Shown here piece after piece: positions 25,751 to 34,864 of a stretch of DNA of 64,000 bases. Location: the NCBI GenBank assembly GCA_943788025.1, contig CALSOR010000002.1:124001-188000 (forward strand). The letters run 5' to 3'. Source of the stretch: JABAAE01 sp905480545. Its GTDB lineage: Bacteria > Planctomycetota > Planctomycetia > Pirellulales > Pirellulaceae. Within the stretch, counting starts at the first letter, position 1, and every line of letters begins with the position of its first letter. The position numbers and the translations under genes are program-made. A model generated the notes under the pieces. The model searched no databases. It was not told the DNA's origin and worked only from the letters and a program-made list of their open reading frames with translations.

Positions 25751-25831
25751 TTGTAGCGACGCTTACCAGAGCATGAAAATTTTAATGAATACCTAGGCGT
25801 TAGATCCACTGTCTGGCGACGGTAGCTACAA
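25751..25831. repeat. Dispersed imperfect palindrome, copy 2
   Basis: The ends TTGTAGC (25751-25757) and GCTACAA (25825-25831) are inverted repeats, and the inner arms CTTACCAGA and TCTGGCGACGG pair partly. The interior AGAGCATGAAAAT and TCTGGCGACGGTAGC match copy 1 at 5093-5153. It lies between the convergent HisA-like and DNA methyltransferase genes. The right arm supplies the stop codon of the methyltransferase (TAG on the minus strand, 25826-25828). Confidence 0.7.
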
Positions 25832-26740
25832 TTGCGTTGTTTGATCCGCTTCCTTCAATCGTCTTCGCGACATCTTGCAGTATTCCTTTGAACAATCGAT
25901 CCCGGCGTAATTCCGGTTTAGGGATTTTGCGACAAGCAACGTTGTTCCGCTACCGCAAAAAGGGTCAAGCACGACGCCATCTTTCGGACAACCTGCTTTG
26001 ATGCAAGTTTCAACCAGAGCAGGCGGAAAAACGGCAAAATGTGCGTCACGAAACTTCGAAAGCGGAATCGACCAAACGGTTCGTTTGTTTCGCCCTTGGG
26101 GGTGAAACGCCTGATCCCACCGCGCATCATGCATGTTTGAGCTGCCGCTGTTTTTTCCTTTTTCTGGCGTACCGCCTCGTTTGCCAAAATGGCTCCGGCC
26201 ACCTTTCATTTTACTTTGATCAGAAAATGTAACGTGCGGTTCTCGGATCGCATCAGCATCGTAAAAGTAATCGGCGGACTTTACCAAAAAAAATATCGTT
26301 TCATGATCAACCGTCAGACGGGACTTCGCCGATGACGGCATCGCGTTGGGTTTATGCCAGATAATTTCGTTTCGCAGCAACCATTGATGATCCATCAATT
26401 CCAACGCGACACGCCACGGCATTCCCATCAAATTTCCGCGGCGGTATTTGTCTCCGAGGTTCAACCAGCACGTGCCACTGGGTTTAAGAACGCGTTGCAC
26501 CTCGGCGAATATTTTTACAATTGAATCGACATATTCGAGCGGCGTCTTTTCATTTCCGATCTGCGATTTTTCGCCGTAGTCTCGCTGCTGAAAATAAGGC
26601 GGACTTGTGACCACGCAGTCAATCGAATCAGCGGGGATTGCTCGTAATTTTTTAGCGGCCGTACCGCAGGTCACGTGATTCATCCACAATGCATCACTCT
26701 GCTTTTTGTATTGTCGAACGTCGCCTGACACAGCACACAA
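25826..26740 (-). CDS. DNA methyltransferase, class beta (SPPY type)
   Basis: 304 residues. The catalytic motif CVVTSPPYFQQRDYG comes first and the SAM-binding DPFCGSGTTLLVAK comes near the C-terminus, the order of class beta amino-methyltransferases. SPPY favours N4-cytosine, but N6-adenine is not excluded. The central region (about 165-215) is Gly/Ser/Lys-rich and probably contains the target-recognition part. No restriction endonuclease is adjacent on either side, so it looks like a solitary methyltransferase with a possible regulatory role. The stop codon lies inside a dispersed palindrome. The start at 26740 is uncertain; an internal ATG (MNHVTCGTA) is 18 residues further in. Confidence 0.88.
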   Translation of the reverse strand: MCAVSGDVRQYKKQSDALWMNHVTCGTAAKKLRAIPADSIDCVVTSPPYFQQRDYGEKSQIGNEKTPLEYVDSIVKIFAEVQRVLKPSGTCWLNLGDKYRRGNLMGMPWRVALELMDHQWLLRNEIIWHKPNAMPSSAKSRLTVDHETIFFLVKSADYFYDADAIREPHVTFSDQSKMKGGRSHFGKRGGTPEKGKNSGSSNMHDARWDQAFHPQGRNKRTVWSIPLSKFRDAHFAVFPPALVETCIKAGCPKDGVVLDPFCGSGTTLLVAKSLNRNYAGIDCSKEYCKMSRRRLKEADQTTQL

Positions 26741-26772
26741 CCACTTTCAAAACTCGAAAGCGTCGATTATCA

Positions 26773-28134
26773 CTACTTCTCCGGTGAAATCCAAGCACGA
26801 AGACCAGCGAAGAAAATATCTAGCAATTCTGAAGTATCTTTTTCGTCATATAGATACGGATCGCATCGGACACTGACGGTAAACTTCCGGCGATAGGTTG
26901 TGATCGCCCAACCGGACCGAGTGTTTGGTCGTAATGGCGGTGATCCCCCCACCTGTTCGAGTGTCAAATTGCCGCAAATCAGATCCCCCTTCTTTCGTGG
27001 GATTCGCGCCGTGTACCTTCGGGTAGGATCACCCACATTGCTGATGACCGACGTGCAAAGGGTGGAGCGACTGGAGACCAGAAATGGGATCAACCAACTG
27101 TACGTGAATCCTTTTGCAAGAATCTCAAGAAACTCGGCACCCGTTGCATTATTCTTGATATTGTTGGTGTCATCCCGAATGCCTTTGATCATTTCAAAAC
27201 GATCTAAACACTGCTTGGGTTTTCGAGTGATAAAGTTGTAGGTCGTCATATTTGCGTTTGGCATCTCATCATCACCACGCCGGCGTAAATTGCTGGGCAT
27301 GAGGATTTTGATTTTTCGACCGTTCAATTTATTAAGTCGCTTATTCCATGCGATCATCGTCAAGATCAACTCGGTGATCACAATATCGTTGACCGTAATC
27401 CCCTTCTGGATCGCGGCGTCACGCAGCAGTTTATGCTCTTGTGCGTCTAACGATCGAGTCAGAACACCAAATCGTGGAATGATTTGCGAATCGCCTCGCT
27501 TGTGACGTGACGCAAGAATCTGACTGCTAAATCCGGTCAGCTTAATTGCTGATATCCACGCCTTCCAATTGCGTTCATTTTTTAAAGTAATTCCACCGTA
27601 GAACAACTGTCGTTTCTGACGAGTCTTGAGCAAAACGGGGTTTAGATCCAAAACCTGTGCGACTTCTTTTCCTTCAACCGCATTTGCGTAAAACGCGAAG
27701 ACCTCGCCACAAAACGTATGCGCCGCGACACCGTCGGTCGCTTTGTGGTCGAAATAGAAGGTGACGCGAACTTTTTCGTCACCTTGGCGGACATAGATTC
27801 GGACACCTGCTTCTTTGTCGTTGTCGAACGTCTCTCCCGTCGGACATTCAATTGGGTCTTCTTTGCTCCCAAAAGAGATCGTCGGTTCAAGGTTTCGATC
27901 CAATATCCAAACCGGTATCCCACGCTTTCCGATCTCAACGCGTGAGATGAAAAGCGGATGGCGTTCAAGCGTTTGTCTAACGGCATCCTCAAATTCAGGC
28001 CGTTTCAAAATCCCAGCAAAGTCCATCTCAATGACAAATGTCATCGGGTACTCCGCGCGATCGTCAGTCTGCATGAACCGCTCAAACGCGGTCAAGTTCA
28101 GTGGAAAAATTCGACGATAGGGGTCTTTTGTCAT
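26773..28134 (-). CDS. Condensation-domain-like CoA-dependent acyltransferase
   Basis: 453 residues. The N-terminal half contains TFVIEMDFAGILKRPEFEDAVRQTLERHP, typical of condensation/PapA-like folds, and YFDHKATDGVAAHTF with the catalytic HxxxDG (HKATDG). The second half has IQKGITVNDIVITELIL and a bound-substrate-channel NLRRRGDDEMPNANM. Such enzymes join an acyl-CoA or carrier-bound acyl group to an alcohol or amine; no carrier protein or peptide synthetase gene is nearby. Planctomycetes have several lone copies. It lies 32 bases downstream-to-upstream of the DNA methyltransferase on the same strand, so they may share a transcript. The exact substrate is unknown. Confidence 0.8.
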   Translation of the reverse strand: MTKDPYRRIFPLNLTAFERFMQTDDRAEYPMTFVIEMDFAGILKRPEFEDAVRQTLERHPLFISRVEIGKRGIPVWILDRNLEPTISFGSKEDPIECPTGETFDNDKEAGVRIYVRQGDEKVRVTFYFDHKATDGVAAHTFCGEVFAFYANAVEGKEVAQVLDLNPVLLKTRQKRQLFYGGITLKNERNWKAWISAIKLTGFSSQILASRHKRGDSQIIPRFGVLTRSLDAQEHKLLRDAAIQKGITVNDIVITELILTMIAWNKRLNKLNGRKIKILMPSNLRRRGDDEMPNANMTTYNFITRKPKQCLDRFEMIKGIRDDTNNIKNNATGAEFLEILAKGFTYSWLIPFLVSSRSTLCTSVISNVGDPTRRYTARIPRKKGDLICGNLTLEQVGGSPPLRPNTRSGWAITTYRRKFTVSVRCDPYLYDEKDTSELLDIFFAGLRAWISPEK

Positions 28135-28570
28135 GTATTAATTAAGCGAAATTCATACCAGCACAGTCTGCTGGCGCGAAATTGCCTTGGCGTGTTGGAA
28201 AGTATAAGTTTAATCTGTGCGAACGATTGCATTACTGCCACTCATGGAATATTCGTCGAAAATGCCCCCAAAACTTCGGCAATAATCGAGCACAAATTTG
28301 ATGTTGTCACCGAATCTGGTTTTCTCTGTCGGGAATCTCCCCCATGATCTCGTGTGTCCTGCTTTTGGAGGATTGCATCAGATTGACGGCGTTCAGACTC
28401 ACGATTCATGGTCGACGGTGGCCGGCTACCCAATCATTTGGTGCTTGGTGCTACGTTGGCGGATTAAAGACCAACCCATGTGACGCTGTCCGATGGGTCG
28501 ACAAATGAACAGACGAATTCCGCATTTTTGACTACGATCACATACTTTAAGCCGAACCTGACGCTAGATA
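28135..28570. other. Intergenic region, no gene seen
   Basis: No convincing ORF, RNA gene or long hairpin is seen in these 436 bases between divergently oriented genes. It should hold the promoters of the condensation-like gene and mutY. Confidence 0.4.
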
Positions 28571-29785
28571 ATGAGCCTGAGCAAACGAAAGAACGCAACC
28601 CAGCCGAAGTCTAAAAAACCTATCACAAAGGTCGCTTCGTCCCAAGGAACCGCCCCAGCTTCGATTCGCTCCAATGCACACCTGCTAAACGAATACCCAT
28701 CTGCGGATTGGTTTAAAAAATTCCGGAAAGCCATTTTGAAATGGTATGAAAGCAATCAACGAAGATTGCCGTGGCGTGATGATCCGATTCCATACAAAGT
28801 TTGGCTCAGTGAAATCATGCTGCAGCAAACTCAAGTCGCCACCGTAGTCGACTATTTCAATCGTTTTATCAACAAGTTTCCCACCATTATTGAGCTTGCT
28901 AACGCGGACGAACAAACAGTTTTATCGATGTGGGAAGGGCTGGGCTATTACCGTCGCGCAAGGAATTTGCACGCAGCGGCCCAAAAAGTCCGCGATGATT
29001 TTGGCGGTATTTTTCCAGATGATTTCGAATCGGTGCTTTCGTTGCCTGGCGTCGGACGGTATTCGGCCGGTGCAATCCTTTCGATCGCCGGCGATCAAAA
29101 ATTACCGATACTGGAAGGCAATACCTACCGGTTACACGCACGATTGCTTGCATTGCATGATGATCCCCGATCACGAGGCTCAGAATCGTTGCTATGGCAG
29201 TTCGCTGAGGATTTGTTGCCCACGAAAAAATGTGGGGCTTTCAATCAGTCGCTTATGGAACTGGGAAGCGAGATTTGCAAACCCAAAAAACCTTTATGCC
29301 AATGTTGCCCGGTGATAAAAAATTGTGCGGCAAATCAACTGGATATGGCTGATAAGCTTCCCATCAAGTCCAAGAGGCGAAAATTTGTCCGACGGCATGA
29401 CGCATTGTTTTTCATAGAAAATAGGGGGCAGGTCTGGGTGCGTCAGCGAAAGCAAGGCGAATGGTGGGCAGGACTTTGGGATTTTGCTCGGTTTAATGTG
29501 AGCGAAGTGGCGGAAACTGCAGAAAAGAGCCCCCCCAACGAACGGCTGCAAAATCATCTTGAAGCTGAACTTGGAATCCAGCTGAAATCGCATCCCAAGA
29601 TTTTAATGACCATCAACCACGCAGTGACCCACCACAAGATACGACTTGATTGCTATTGGATTAAAGCGAAATTCCCAGACGCAGGAAAGCAAGGATTCAA
29701 ACAGGTCACGCGAAACGAGCTTTCAGAATTGCCGCTCAATGTCACCGCGAGAAAACTCTTGTCAATGATCGAAAAGTCATGTTAG
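28571..29785 (+). CDS. mutY: A/G-specific adenine glycosylase MutY
   Basis: 404 residues, with an extra 50-residue basic N-terminal tail before the HhH-GPD domain. Present are the catalytic Glu region WLSEIMLQQTQVATV, the helix-hairpin-helix LPGVGRYSAGAI, the iron-sulfur cysteine pattern C-x6-C-x2-C-x5-C (ICKPKKPLCQCCPVIKNC) and a C-terminal NUDIX-like domain (residues about 275-400, with RQRKQGEWWAGLWDF). It removes adenine opposite 8-oxoguanine. The second catalytic position, Asp in LDGNVKR of other MutY proteins, reads LEGNTYR here, i.e. Glu. Otherwise the protein looks intact. Confidence 0.93.
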   Translation: MSLSKRKNATQPKSKKPITKVASSQGTAPASIRSNAHLLNEYPSADWFKKFRKAILKWYESNQRRLPWRDDPIPYKVWLSEIMLQQTQVATVVDYFNRFINKFPTIIELANADEQTVLSMWEGLGYYRRARNLHAAAQKVRDDFGGIFPDDFESVLSLPGVGRYSAGAILSIAGDQKLPILEGNTYRLHARLLALHDDPRSRGSESLLWQFAEDLLPTKKCGAFNQSLMELGSEICKPKKPLCQCCPVIKNCAANQLDMADKLPIKSKRRKFVRRHDALFFIENRGQVWVRQRKQGEWWAGLWDFARFNVSEVAETAEKSPPNERLQNHLEAELGIQLKSHPKILMTINHAVTHHKIRLDCYWIKAKFPDAGKQGFKQVTRNELSELPLNVTARKLLSMIEKSC

Positions 29786-29916
29786 CAAACGGATTCCAAC
29801 AATCAAATCAACGCAACGCCCCCTGAAATGCGGTACAAAACGCTGGATTAAAACGGTTGTTCTGATTTTTCTGGATTCTCCGAAAGTCCTGTGCCGATAG
29901 TATTGGAGGAACCTTT

Positions 29917-29982
29917 ATGGGAATACGACAATGCGACCTTCGATTCATTTATTCATGCTACGAGTTACTACGCTTTTTCTGA
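29917..29982 (+). other. Short SD-led reading frame overlapping the next gene
   Basis: A strong GGAGG at 29905-29909 is 7 bases before the ATG at 29917, which opens a 21-codon frame (MGIRQCDLRFIYSCYELLRFF) ending at 29982. It overlaps the start of the following gene in another frame, whose ATG at 29931 is 21 bases from the same SD. It could be a leader ORF for translational coupling, or simply chance. Confidence 0.3.
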
Positions 29983-31298
29983 TTGCTTTATTGCCAACGA
30001 TTTCCTTTGCCCAGTCTCGGTTATCACAGGAATTACAACAGAAGTTACGGACGAGAAAAGCGATCAGTGAGTCGCAGGATAAAGACGCGAAGAAAGCGAC
30101 AACAAAAAGCCTGTCGCCAGCTATCGAACCACTCGATAAAGCCGATGAAATAAAGCCTCACACCCCACAAACGTTTACCCAAGCGGTCAATATTGCGATC
30201 GTGTCAAAGGATTTAACGGCATTCAATGAATTGGTTTCATGGCCAACGATTGCAGTTCGGGCGACGAAATCTCTGAACGGAAAAGTGATTGACCAGTTCA
30301 AGGCGGATTTTCTAACAGAAGTCAAAAGCAGTAATTCCTTGGGTGCTCAAATCATCGCAACGGTCAACAACGGTGGGTCGTATGAATTTTTGGAATTGAA
30401 AAAGTCGAGCAGCACTATCGTTGCGATTTTCCGCATGATTCTTCCCGGCGGCCGTGGTGTAAATTATCACGAGTATCAGCTTGCAAAAACGAAAACCAAA
30501 AACGTCATCGCGTCGGACATCTATGTCTATCTTACCGGTGAAACACTTTCGCAGTCGATTCGTCGAAACTTGATCACAGGATTGGCAGAAAAGGACGAAG
30601 ATTCAAAAGTGGACTTGGCTGGAATTGACAAACAAATTGCAGATAACGTTTCCGTCATCAAGGACTTGACCAAAGCACTGTCGGAGGAAAAACCCGAACG
30701 GGCCAGAAGCCTACTACTAAAACTCCCTCCGGAAGTCCGTGCTGACAAGGCGATTCAAACCTTGACTTTGAACACGTACAAGAGATCAGCCGCCTTTGAA
30801 ACGGTGGTCGAGCAGATAAGGAAAGCGAATCCAGACGATGTGTTTACGGAAATGTTGGCGATCGATGCGTTTGCCTCGCAGAAAAAGTATGACGAAGCAA
30901 TTGATGCTATCGACACGGTGTCGGCACGAGTCGGCGGCGATCCCTATCTGATGGTTCTCAAGGGACGAATGGAACTTAAGAAAGGCAACGAAAAAAGTGG
31001 TCGTAAATTAATCACAGACGCAATCAATGCGGATGACAATTTACTTAACGGTTACTGGAATTTGGTAAGCTTTTCCTTGACCGACAAAAAGCACGAAGAG
31101 ACATTGCGGCTTTTGAAAACGATCGACAAAAAGTTTAAAGTTAATTTCCGCGATCTTAACGAAATCCCGAGTTACAAGAACTTCGTGAAGTCTGATGAGT
31201 TTGCTGAATGGTCGAAATACCGGGCCGCCAACACGGCGCCAACCGAACCAAAAAACGACGTCTCTGGGAAAAGCTCTCGCGAAAAAGAAATTCGATAG
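29931..31298 (+). CDS. Secreted protein with C-terminal TPR-like repeats
   Basis: 455 residues. A signal peptide is evident (MLRVTTLFLIALLPTISFAQS); an ATG at 29955 begins directly with it and may be the true start. After a Lys-rich linker (residues about 35-70) comes an unrecognised alpha/beta region. From about residue 235 there is a helical part with TPR-like periodicity (NPDDVFTEMLAIDAFASQKK, AIDTVSARVGGDPYLMVLKG, KSGRKLITDAINADDNLLNG). It is probably a periplasmic scaffold. I recognise no enzyme motif. No neighbour on the same strand is close enough to suggest an operon. Confidence 0.7.
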   Translation: MRPSIHLFMLRVTTLFLIALLPTISFAQSRLSQELQQKLRTRKAISESQDKDAKKATTKSLSPAIEPLDKADEIKPHTPQTFTQAVNIAIVSKDLTAFNELVSWPTIAVRATKSLNGKVIDQFKADFLTEVKSSNSLGAQIIATVNNGGSYEFLELKKSSSTIVAIFRMILPGGRGVNYHEYQLAKTKTKNVIASDIYVYLTGETLSQSIRRNLITGLAEKDEDSKVDLAGIDKQIADNVSVIKDLTKALSEEKPERARSLLLKLPPEVRADKAIQTLTLNTYKRSAAFETVVEQIRKANPDDVFTEMLAIDAFASQKKYDEAIDAIDTVSARVGGDPYLMVLKGRMELKKGNEKSGRKLITDAINADDNLLNGYWNLVSFSLTDKKHEETLRLLKTIDKKFKVNFRDLNEIPSYKNFVKSDEFAEWSKYRAANTAPTEPKNDVSGKSSREKEIR

Positions 31299-32006
31299 CT
31301 TTGATTATTTCAGTAGATTTGCTTTGCTGCATTGGACCCGCTTTAGGTTTCATTGCCGGTTCTCGGTATTCATGATTGAAACGAACTGAGTCAACTATAA
31401 TTTGGCTTCTCTCAATCGAAATGATTGCTAATCAGAACGGGTATTCGATCATCTTTGCGTGATGCGATCATGGTGCGAAAATTGTGAAGCCTGAATCATG
31501 GTACGATGCTTTTACTTTCGCTCATCCGGTGCCTCGATCGCGGGCCGGCATTCGAATACGAAGCCTGGTTTAATTGAACGATGGTTGTGGCCAATCAACG
31601 GCAAATCTACGAACGAAACCGATCTAAATCACGATCTTCCATTGGATCGAAAATCTTCTAGAACGAAAGCGTCATCACATTGACCGTTTTGTTCCTCTGT
31701 CATTGTTTCTCAATCGCATGAGAAAACGCGGATCTTGGTATCATAATGGGGCGGGAATACCCGAGGATCAATGCCCCTCTGATCTTAAAGTTGCAACAGA
31801 TGGTGATGACGGCGACAATGAATGAGATTAGGAAGTGAATGGCTTGTTTGTTCGATGGATGATCTAAACCGATTTTTTCGGCTCTATTTTGTGATCAACA
31901 GCCACCCGCATTGATTGGAGATGTCTCGACACCATGCAAGATGGTTCCAATCGGGATTCGGGAACGTCCTTGTTCTTCAAATGGCCCAAAGAAACGAATT
32001 ACACTT
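31299..32006. other. Long intergenic region, no gene seen
   Basis: About 700 bases without a supported ORF. Small frames here lack family resemblance or start sites. No tRNA-like cloverleaf and no strong hairpin was found by eye. The upstream end should hold the promoter for the beta-helix protein gene. Confidence 0.4.
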
Positions 32007-33557
32007 ATGACGAAAATAGCTTTAACCTGCCTGCTTCTTTTTATGACGGAGCAAATTCTCGTTGCTGAAACATTGCGAGTGCCGCAAGAACATAAATCGA
32101 TTCAGGCTGCCATCGATGCTTCGGCACCCGGCGATACAATCATTGTTTCGCCCGGTCTATATCATGAACGAATTCGCCTTAAACCCAAGATCAGCCTTCG
32201 CAGCCTGGGCAACGACAGTAGGGGGACAGAGGGGCTTAAGCGAGCCGAAATGGTCACTCTCGATGGTGGCGGAAAAAATGGAAAGTCCGCTGGAGTGATG
32301 ATGGCTCCAGGAGCGACCTTGGACGGATTCACAATAAGAAACGTTGGTTTCTATGACGATGCGGAGTGGAACAAGCACTTTGACTCGCACGGCGAACTGC
32401 TGAGAGATGATCAAGGATCCGTTCAAGCCGAAGGAACCACACCGGCTATCAGTATTCAAGGAGTGAGCTGCACCGTAACGAATTGCATTGTTCATCATAA
32501 TGGTGATGTCGGCATAGCAGTAATGGGCAAGGTTGCTGCCAAAACCGCCCCCAACATTAACAACAATATTGTCTATAGAAATATGGGCAGCGGAATCGGT
32601 GTAGCAGAAGGAGCTGAGCCAATTGTCCGGAGAAACCGCTGCAGCGAAAATCTGCGAGCCGGAATCGGCTGCCGGAGTGCATATCCGCTGATCCTAGACA
32701 ACTGGTGCTTTAAAAACGTCCGGGCTGGGATTGGCTGTAGAGAAGGATCAAAGCCCATCATTCGAGGTAATCAGTGCTATCAAAATCGCCGAGCAGGAAT
32801 TGGTATTCGCATGAAAGGGACGGATTGTATCGTTGAGGACAACGAGTGTCTCGAAAATGATATGGCCGGCATCGGTTGCCGCAACGAAGCGAGTCCAACA
32901 CTAAGAAATAACGTCTGCAGAAAAAACAAAATGGCTGGTATCGGTTGCGACGGGGTATTTCCGATAATTATCGGAAATGAATGTGCCCAAAATGAACTGG
33001 CCGGAATTGGCGTGCGAGGGCAATCCAAAGTAGTGATTCAGGGGAACACCTGCCACGATAACAAGCTAGTTGCCATTGGCATTACTCAAGGTTCAACTGC
33101 CACCATCATAAAGAATGAAGTTTCGCGAACAGGTGGCATGCCCCCAATCATCGCCGTGAAGGACGATTCAATTGCCTTGATTCGCGACAATCAGATCTCA
33201 GGCGGTGGAGTCGCCGCCGTTCTTGTACAAGGTCGAGCAACATTGAGTAAAAACAAGTTCTTTGGAAAAGGTGACAAGCAAGGCAATGCGGTCTGGATTT
33301 GGGAGGGTTCTTCAGCAACGATTGCCGACAATTCGTTTGCCGGTTTCCGTACCGCCGTGACTGCTACAAAAGCAAACGTCGTAATCAGTGGCAACAAAAT
33401 CAGCCGATTTCAAGGCACGGCTATTGTTGTCAAGGAGAGTAAACAGCCGGCTCACATCTACCAAAATACAGGAATTTCAACTGACCCCAACGCAAAGGTG
33501 ATCGACGTTTCGGGTGCCACTGGTCTAATCGAGAGTAATGTGCTGCAGAAAAAGTGA
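32007..33557 (+). CDS. Secreted right-handed parallel beta-helix protein with Cys/Gly/Ile ladders
   Basis: 516 residues from the ATG at 32007 (MTKIALTCLLLFMTEQILVA, signal peptide); the frame is open to 31911. The N-terminal SIQAAIDASAPGDTIIVSPGLYHE is the entry signature of pectin-lyase/NosD-like beta-helix proteins. From about residue 205 to 355 at least six turns of about 24 residues follow the pattern NxCxxNxxAGIGCRxxxxPxIxxN (RAGIGCRSA, RAGIGCREG, RAGIGIRM, MAGIGCRNE, MAGIGCDG, LAGIGVRGQ). This gives stacked Cys, Gly and Ile ladders inside the helix. No catalytic residues are visible, so it may bind or stabilise polysaccharide outside the cell. Confidence 0.85.
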   Translation: MTKIALTCLLLFMTEQILVAETLRVPQEHKSIQAAIDASAPGDTIIVSPGLYHERIRLKPKISLRSLGNDSRGTEGLKRAEMVTLDGGGKNGKSAGVMMAPGATLDGFTIRNVGFYDDAEWNKHFDSHGELLRDDQGSVQAEGTTPAISIQGVSCTVTNCIVHHNGDVGIAVMGKVAAKTAPNINNNIVYRNMGSGIGVAEGAEPIVRRNRCSENLRAGIGCRSAYPLILDNWCFKNVRAGIGCREGSKPIIRGNQCYQNRRAGIGIRMKGTDCIVEDNECLENDMAGIGCRNEASPTLRNNVCRKNKMAGIGCDGVFPIIIGNECAQNELAGIGVRGQSKVVIQGNTCHDNKLVAIGITQGSTATIIKNEVSRTGGMPPIIAVKDDSIALIRDNQISGGGVAAVLVQGRATLSKNKFFGKGDKQGNAVWIWEGSSATIADNSFAGFRTAVTATKANVVISGNKISRFQGTAIVVKESKQPAHIYQNTGISTDPNAKVIDVSGATGLIESNVLQKK

Positions 33558-33729
33558 GCATGAGAAAGCCCCGGCGTATCCCGCAAAGCAAATAGCTTAT
33601 CGCTTAAACTCAAACACGGCGTCGTAACCTATCGGGCCAAAGCAGGTTCAATTGTTTCGAACGTTGCTGATTTGCTTGAAGCCATTCCATCTTCGAATCT
33701 GACTTGTGCGTTGGACTTGCATCGGCGCC

Positions 33730-34575
33730 TTAACGCGGTGACTGCTTGATTTGCTCGGCCAATTTATAGAGTTTATCGCGTGTTTCATTCGACAATGGAT
33801 CGTTATGTCCACCGCCTTCCACCGTTATGAACGTCTTCCTTTCGTCATCGGTTCTAACACTATCGAACAACTTTATTCCAAACCGAAACGGAACAACACG
33901 GTCATCTGTGCCGTGACATTGCAGCAGCGGACCGGCGTAGTTCTTGATTCGATCATCCGAAGGAAAACGGTTCCGCATAATCAATCGCACAGGTAACCAG
34001 AAAAAACGCGAGGCACCTACGTCGACCATGGATGAAAACGTATTCTGTAAAAACAGTCCGCCAATCGGATTCTTCTCTGCAATGGCGCAGGCGACGCCGC
34101 CACCAAGACTTCGACCGAATACCAGAATATTTTATGCCTTGAACCCAACATCAATGAGAAATTGATAGGCCGCTTGGCCGTCACGAATCAAACCGTCTTC
34201 GTAAGGACTTCCCTCGCTGTCGCCATAACCACGGTAATCGTACGACAAGACAGCCATTTTCAGGGAATCGCCTAACGATGGGACCCATTGCTCATGGCGT
34301 CCAATCCATTCACCATTCCCGTGGCAAAAAAGGACAACACCCTCTGAATTTTCAGGGTTGTAAAACATCCCACGTAAGACAAGCCCGTCAGTGGTCTTAA
34401 ACGAAACCAACGACAGACCCGAAATGTTTGATGTAAGCTCGAATCCACCCGCACCTCGATTCAGATAGACCAATCGCGATTCAAACAGCGACACCAGGAC
34501 CGCAACTAACAAATAGGGAATTAAGAAAATGAAGAGCAAGCGACGTCCCCGTTGTTTCCAAGTGCGTTTACTCAT
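33730..34575 (-). pseudogene. Alpha/beta hydrolase interrupted by one in-frame stop
   Basis: The N-terminal part (from the ATG at 34575) has a membrane-anchor helix (RRLLFIFLIPYLLVAVLVSLF), then VVLFCHGNGEWIGRHEQW and VLSYDYRGYGDSEG, as in YqiA/BEM46-like hydrolases. A TAA stop occurs at 34132-34134 after DVGFKA. Reading on in the same frame gives NILVFGRSLGGGVACAI with the nucleophile Ser, then CHGTDDRVVPF (Asp) and VEGGGHNDP (His), ending at 33730. All three catalytic residues thus lie after the stop. A single base change (CAA or similar to TAA) would explain it. A frameshift is not needed. Confidence 0.88.
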
Positions 34576-34640
34576 TGGTTTGACCTTGCATGGCAATCGA
34601 ATGGCGGAGGTTTTGAGATCACTTCGCAGCACTAGCGGTC

Positions 34641-34690
34641 CATCGGTGCCATGCTTCACGTATGGTCCTCCGTGGGTGCCATGCTTACGC
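34641..34690. repeat. Tandem pair of a 30-bp motif upstream of the hydrolase relic
   Basis: The words GGTGCCATGCTT(C)ACG occur at 34645 and 34675, 30 bases apart, with GGTC before each. Read on the minus strand this is AAGCATGGCACC followed by GGACC-like words. It lies in the 5' region of the interrupted hydrolase. Confidence 0.6.
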
Positions 34691-34864
34691 ACGCGAAAGA
34701 CAAGACACCCACAAAAAAATGAGTCAACGGAGCTTGGACTTACCATAGCTTGAATAGGATTGGCAAATCCCTGTGGCTGCCATCAATACACCGTTGCTAT
34801 TCCTCTGGAAAAACGCGTTTCTCCTTTGCCGAAAACCAGGTGCGAGACGCACTTCTGCATTTAA

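Noticed and set aside
33590..33750. Open frame reading KLKHGVVTYRAKAGSIVSNV and more
   Set aside because: It looks protein-like but has no start codon or ribosome site, is under 60 residues, and overlaps the end of the hydrolase relic.
22509..34134. Reassignment of TAA as a sense codon, suggested by two genes with in-frame TAA
   Set aside because: TAA ends many intact genes in this window (for example the E1, E2, DUF2339 and queF genes), so ordinary pseudogenes are the simpler explanation.
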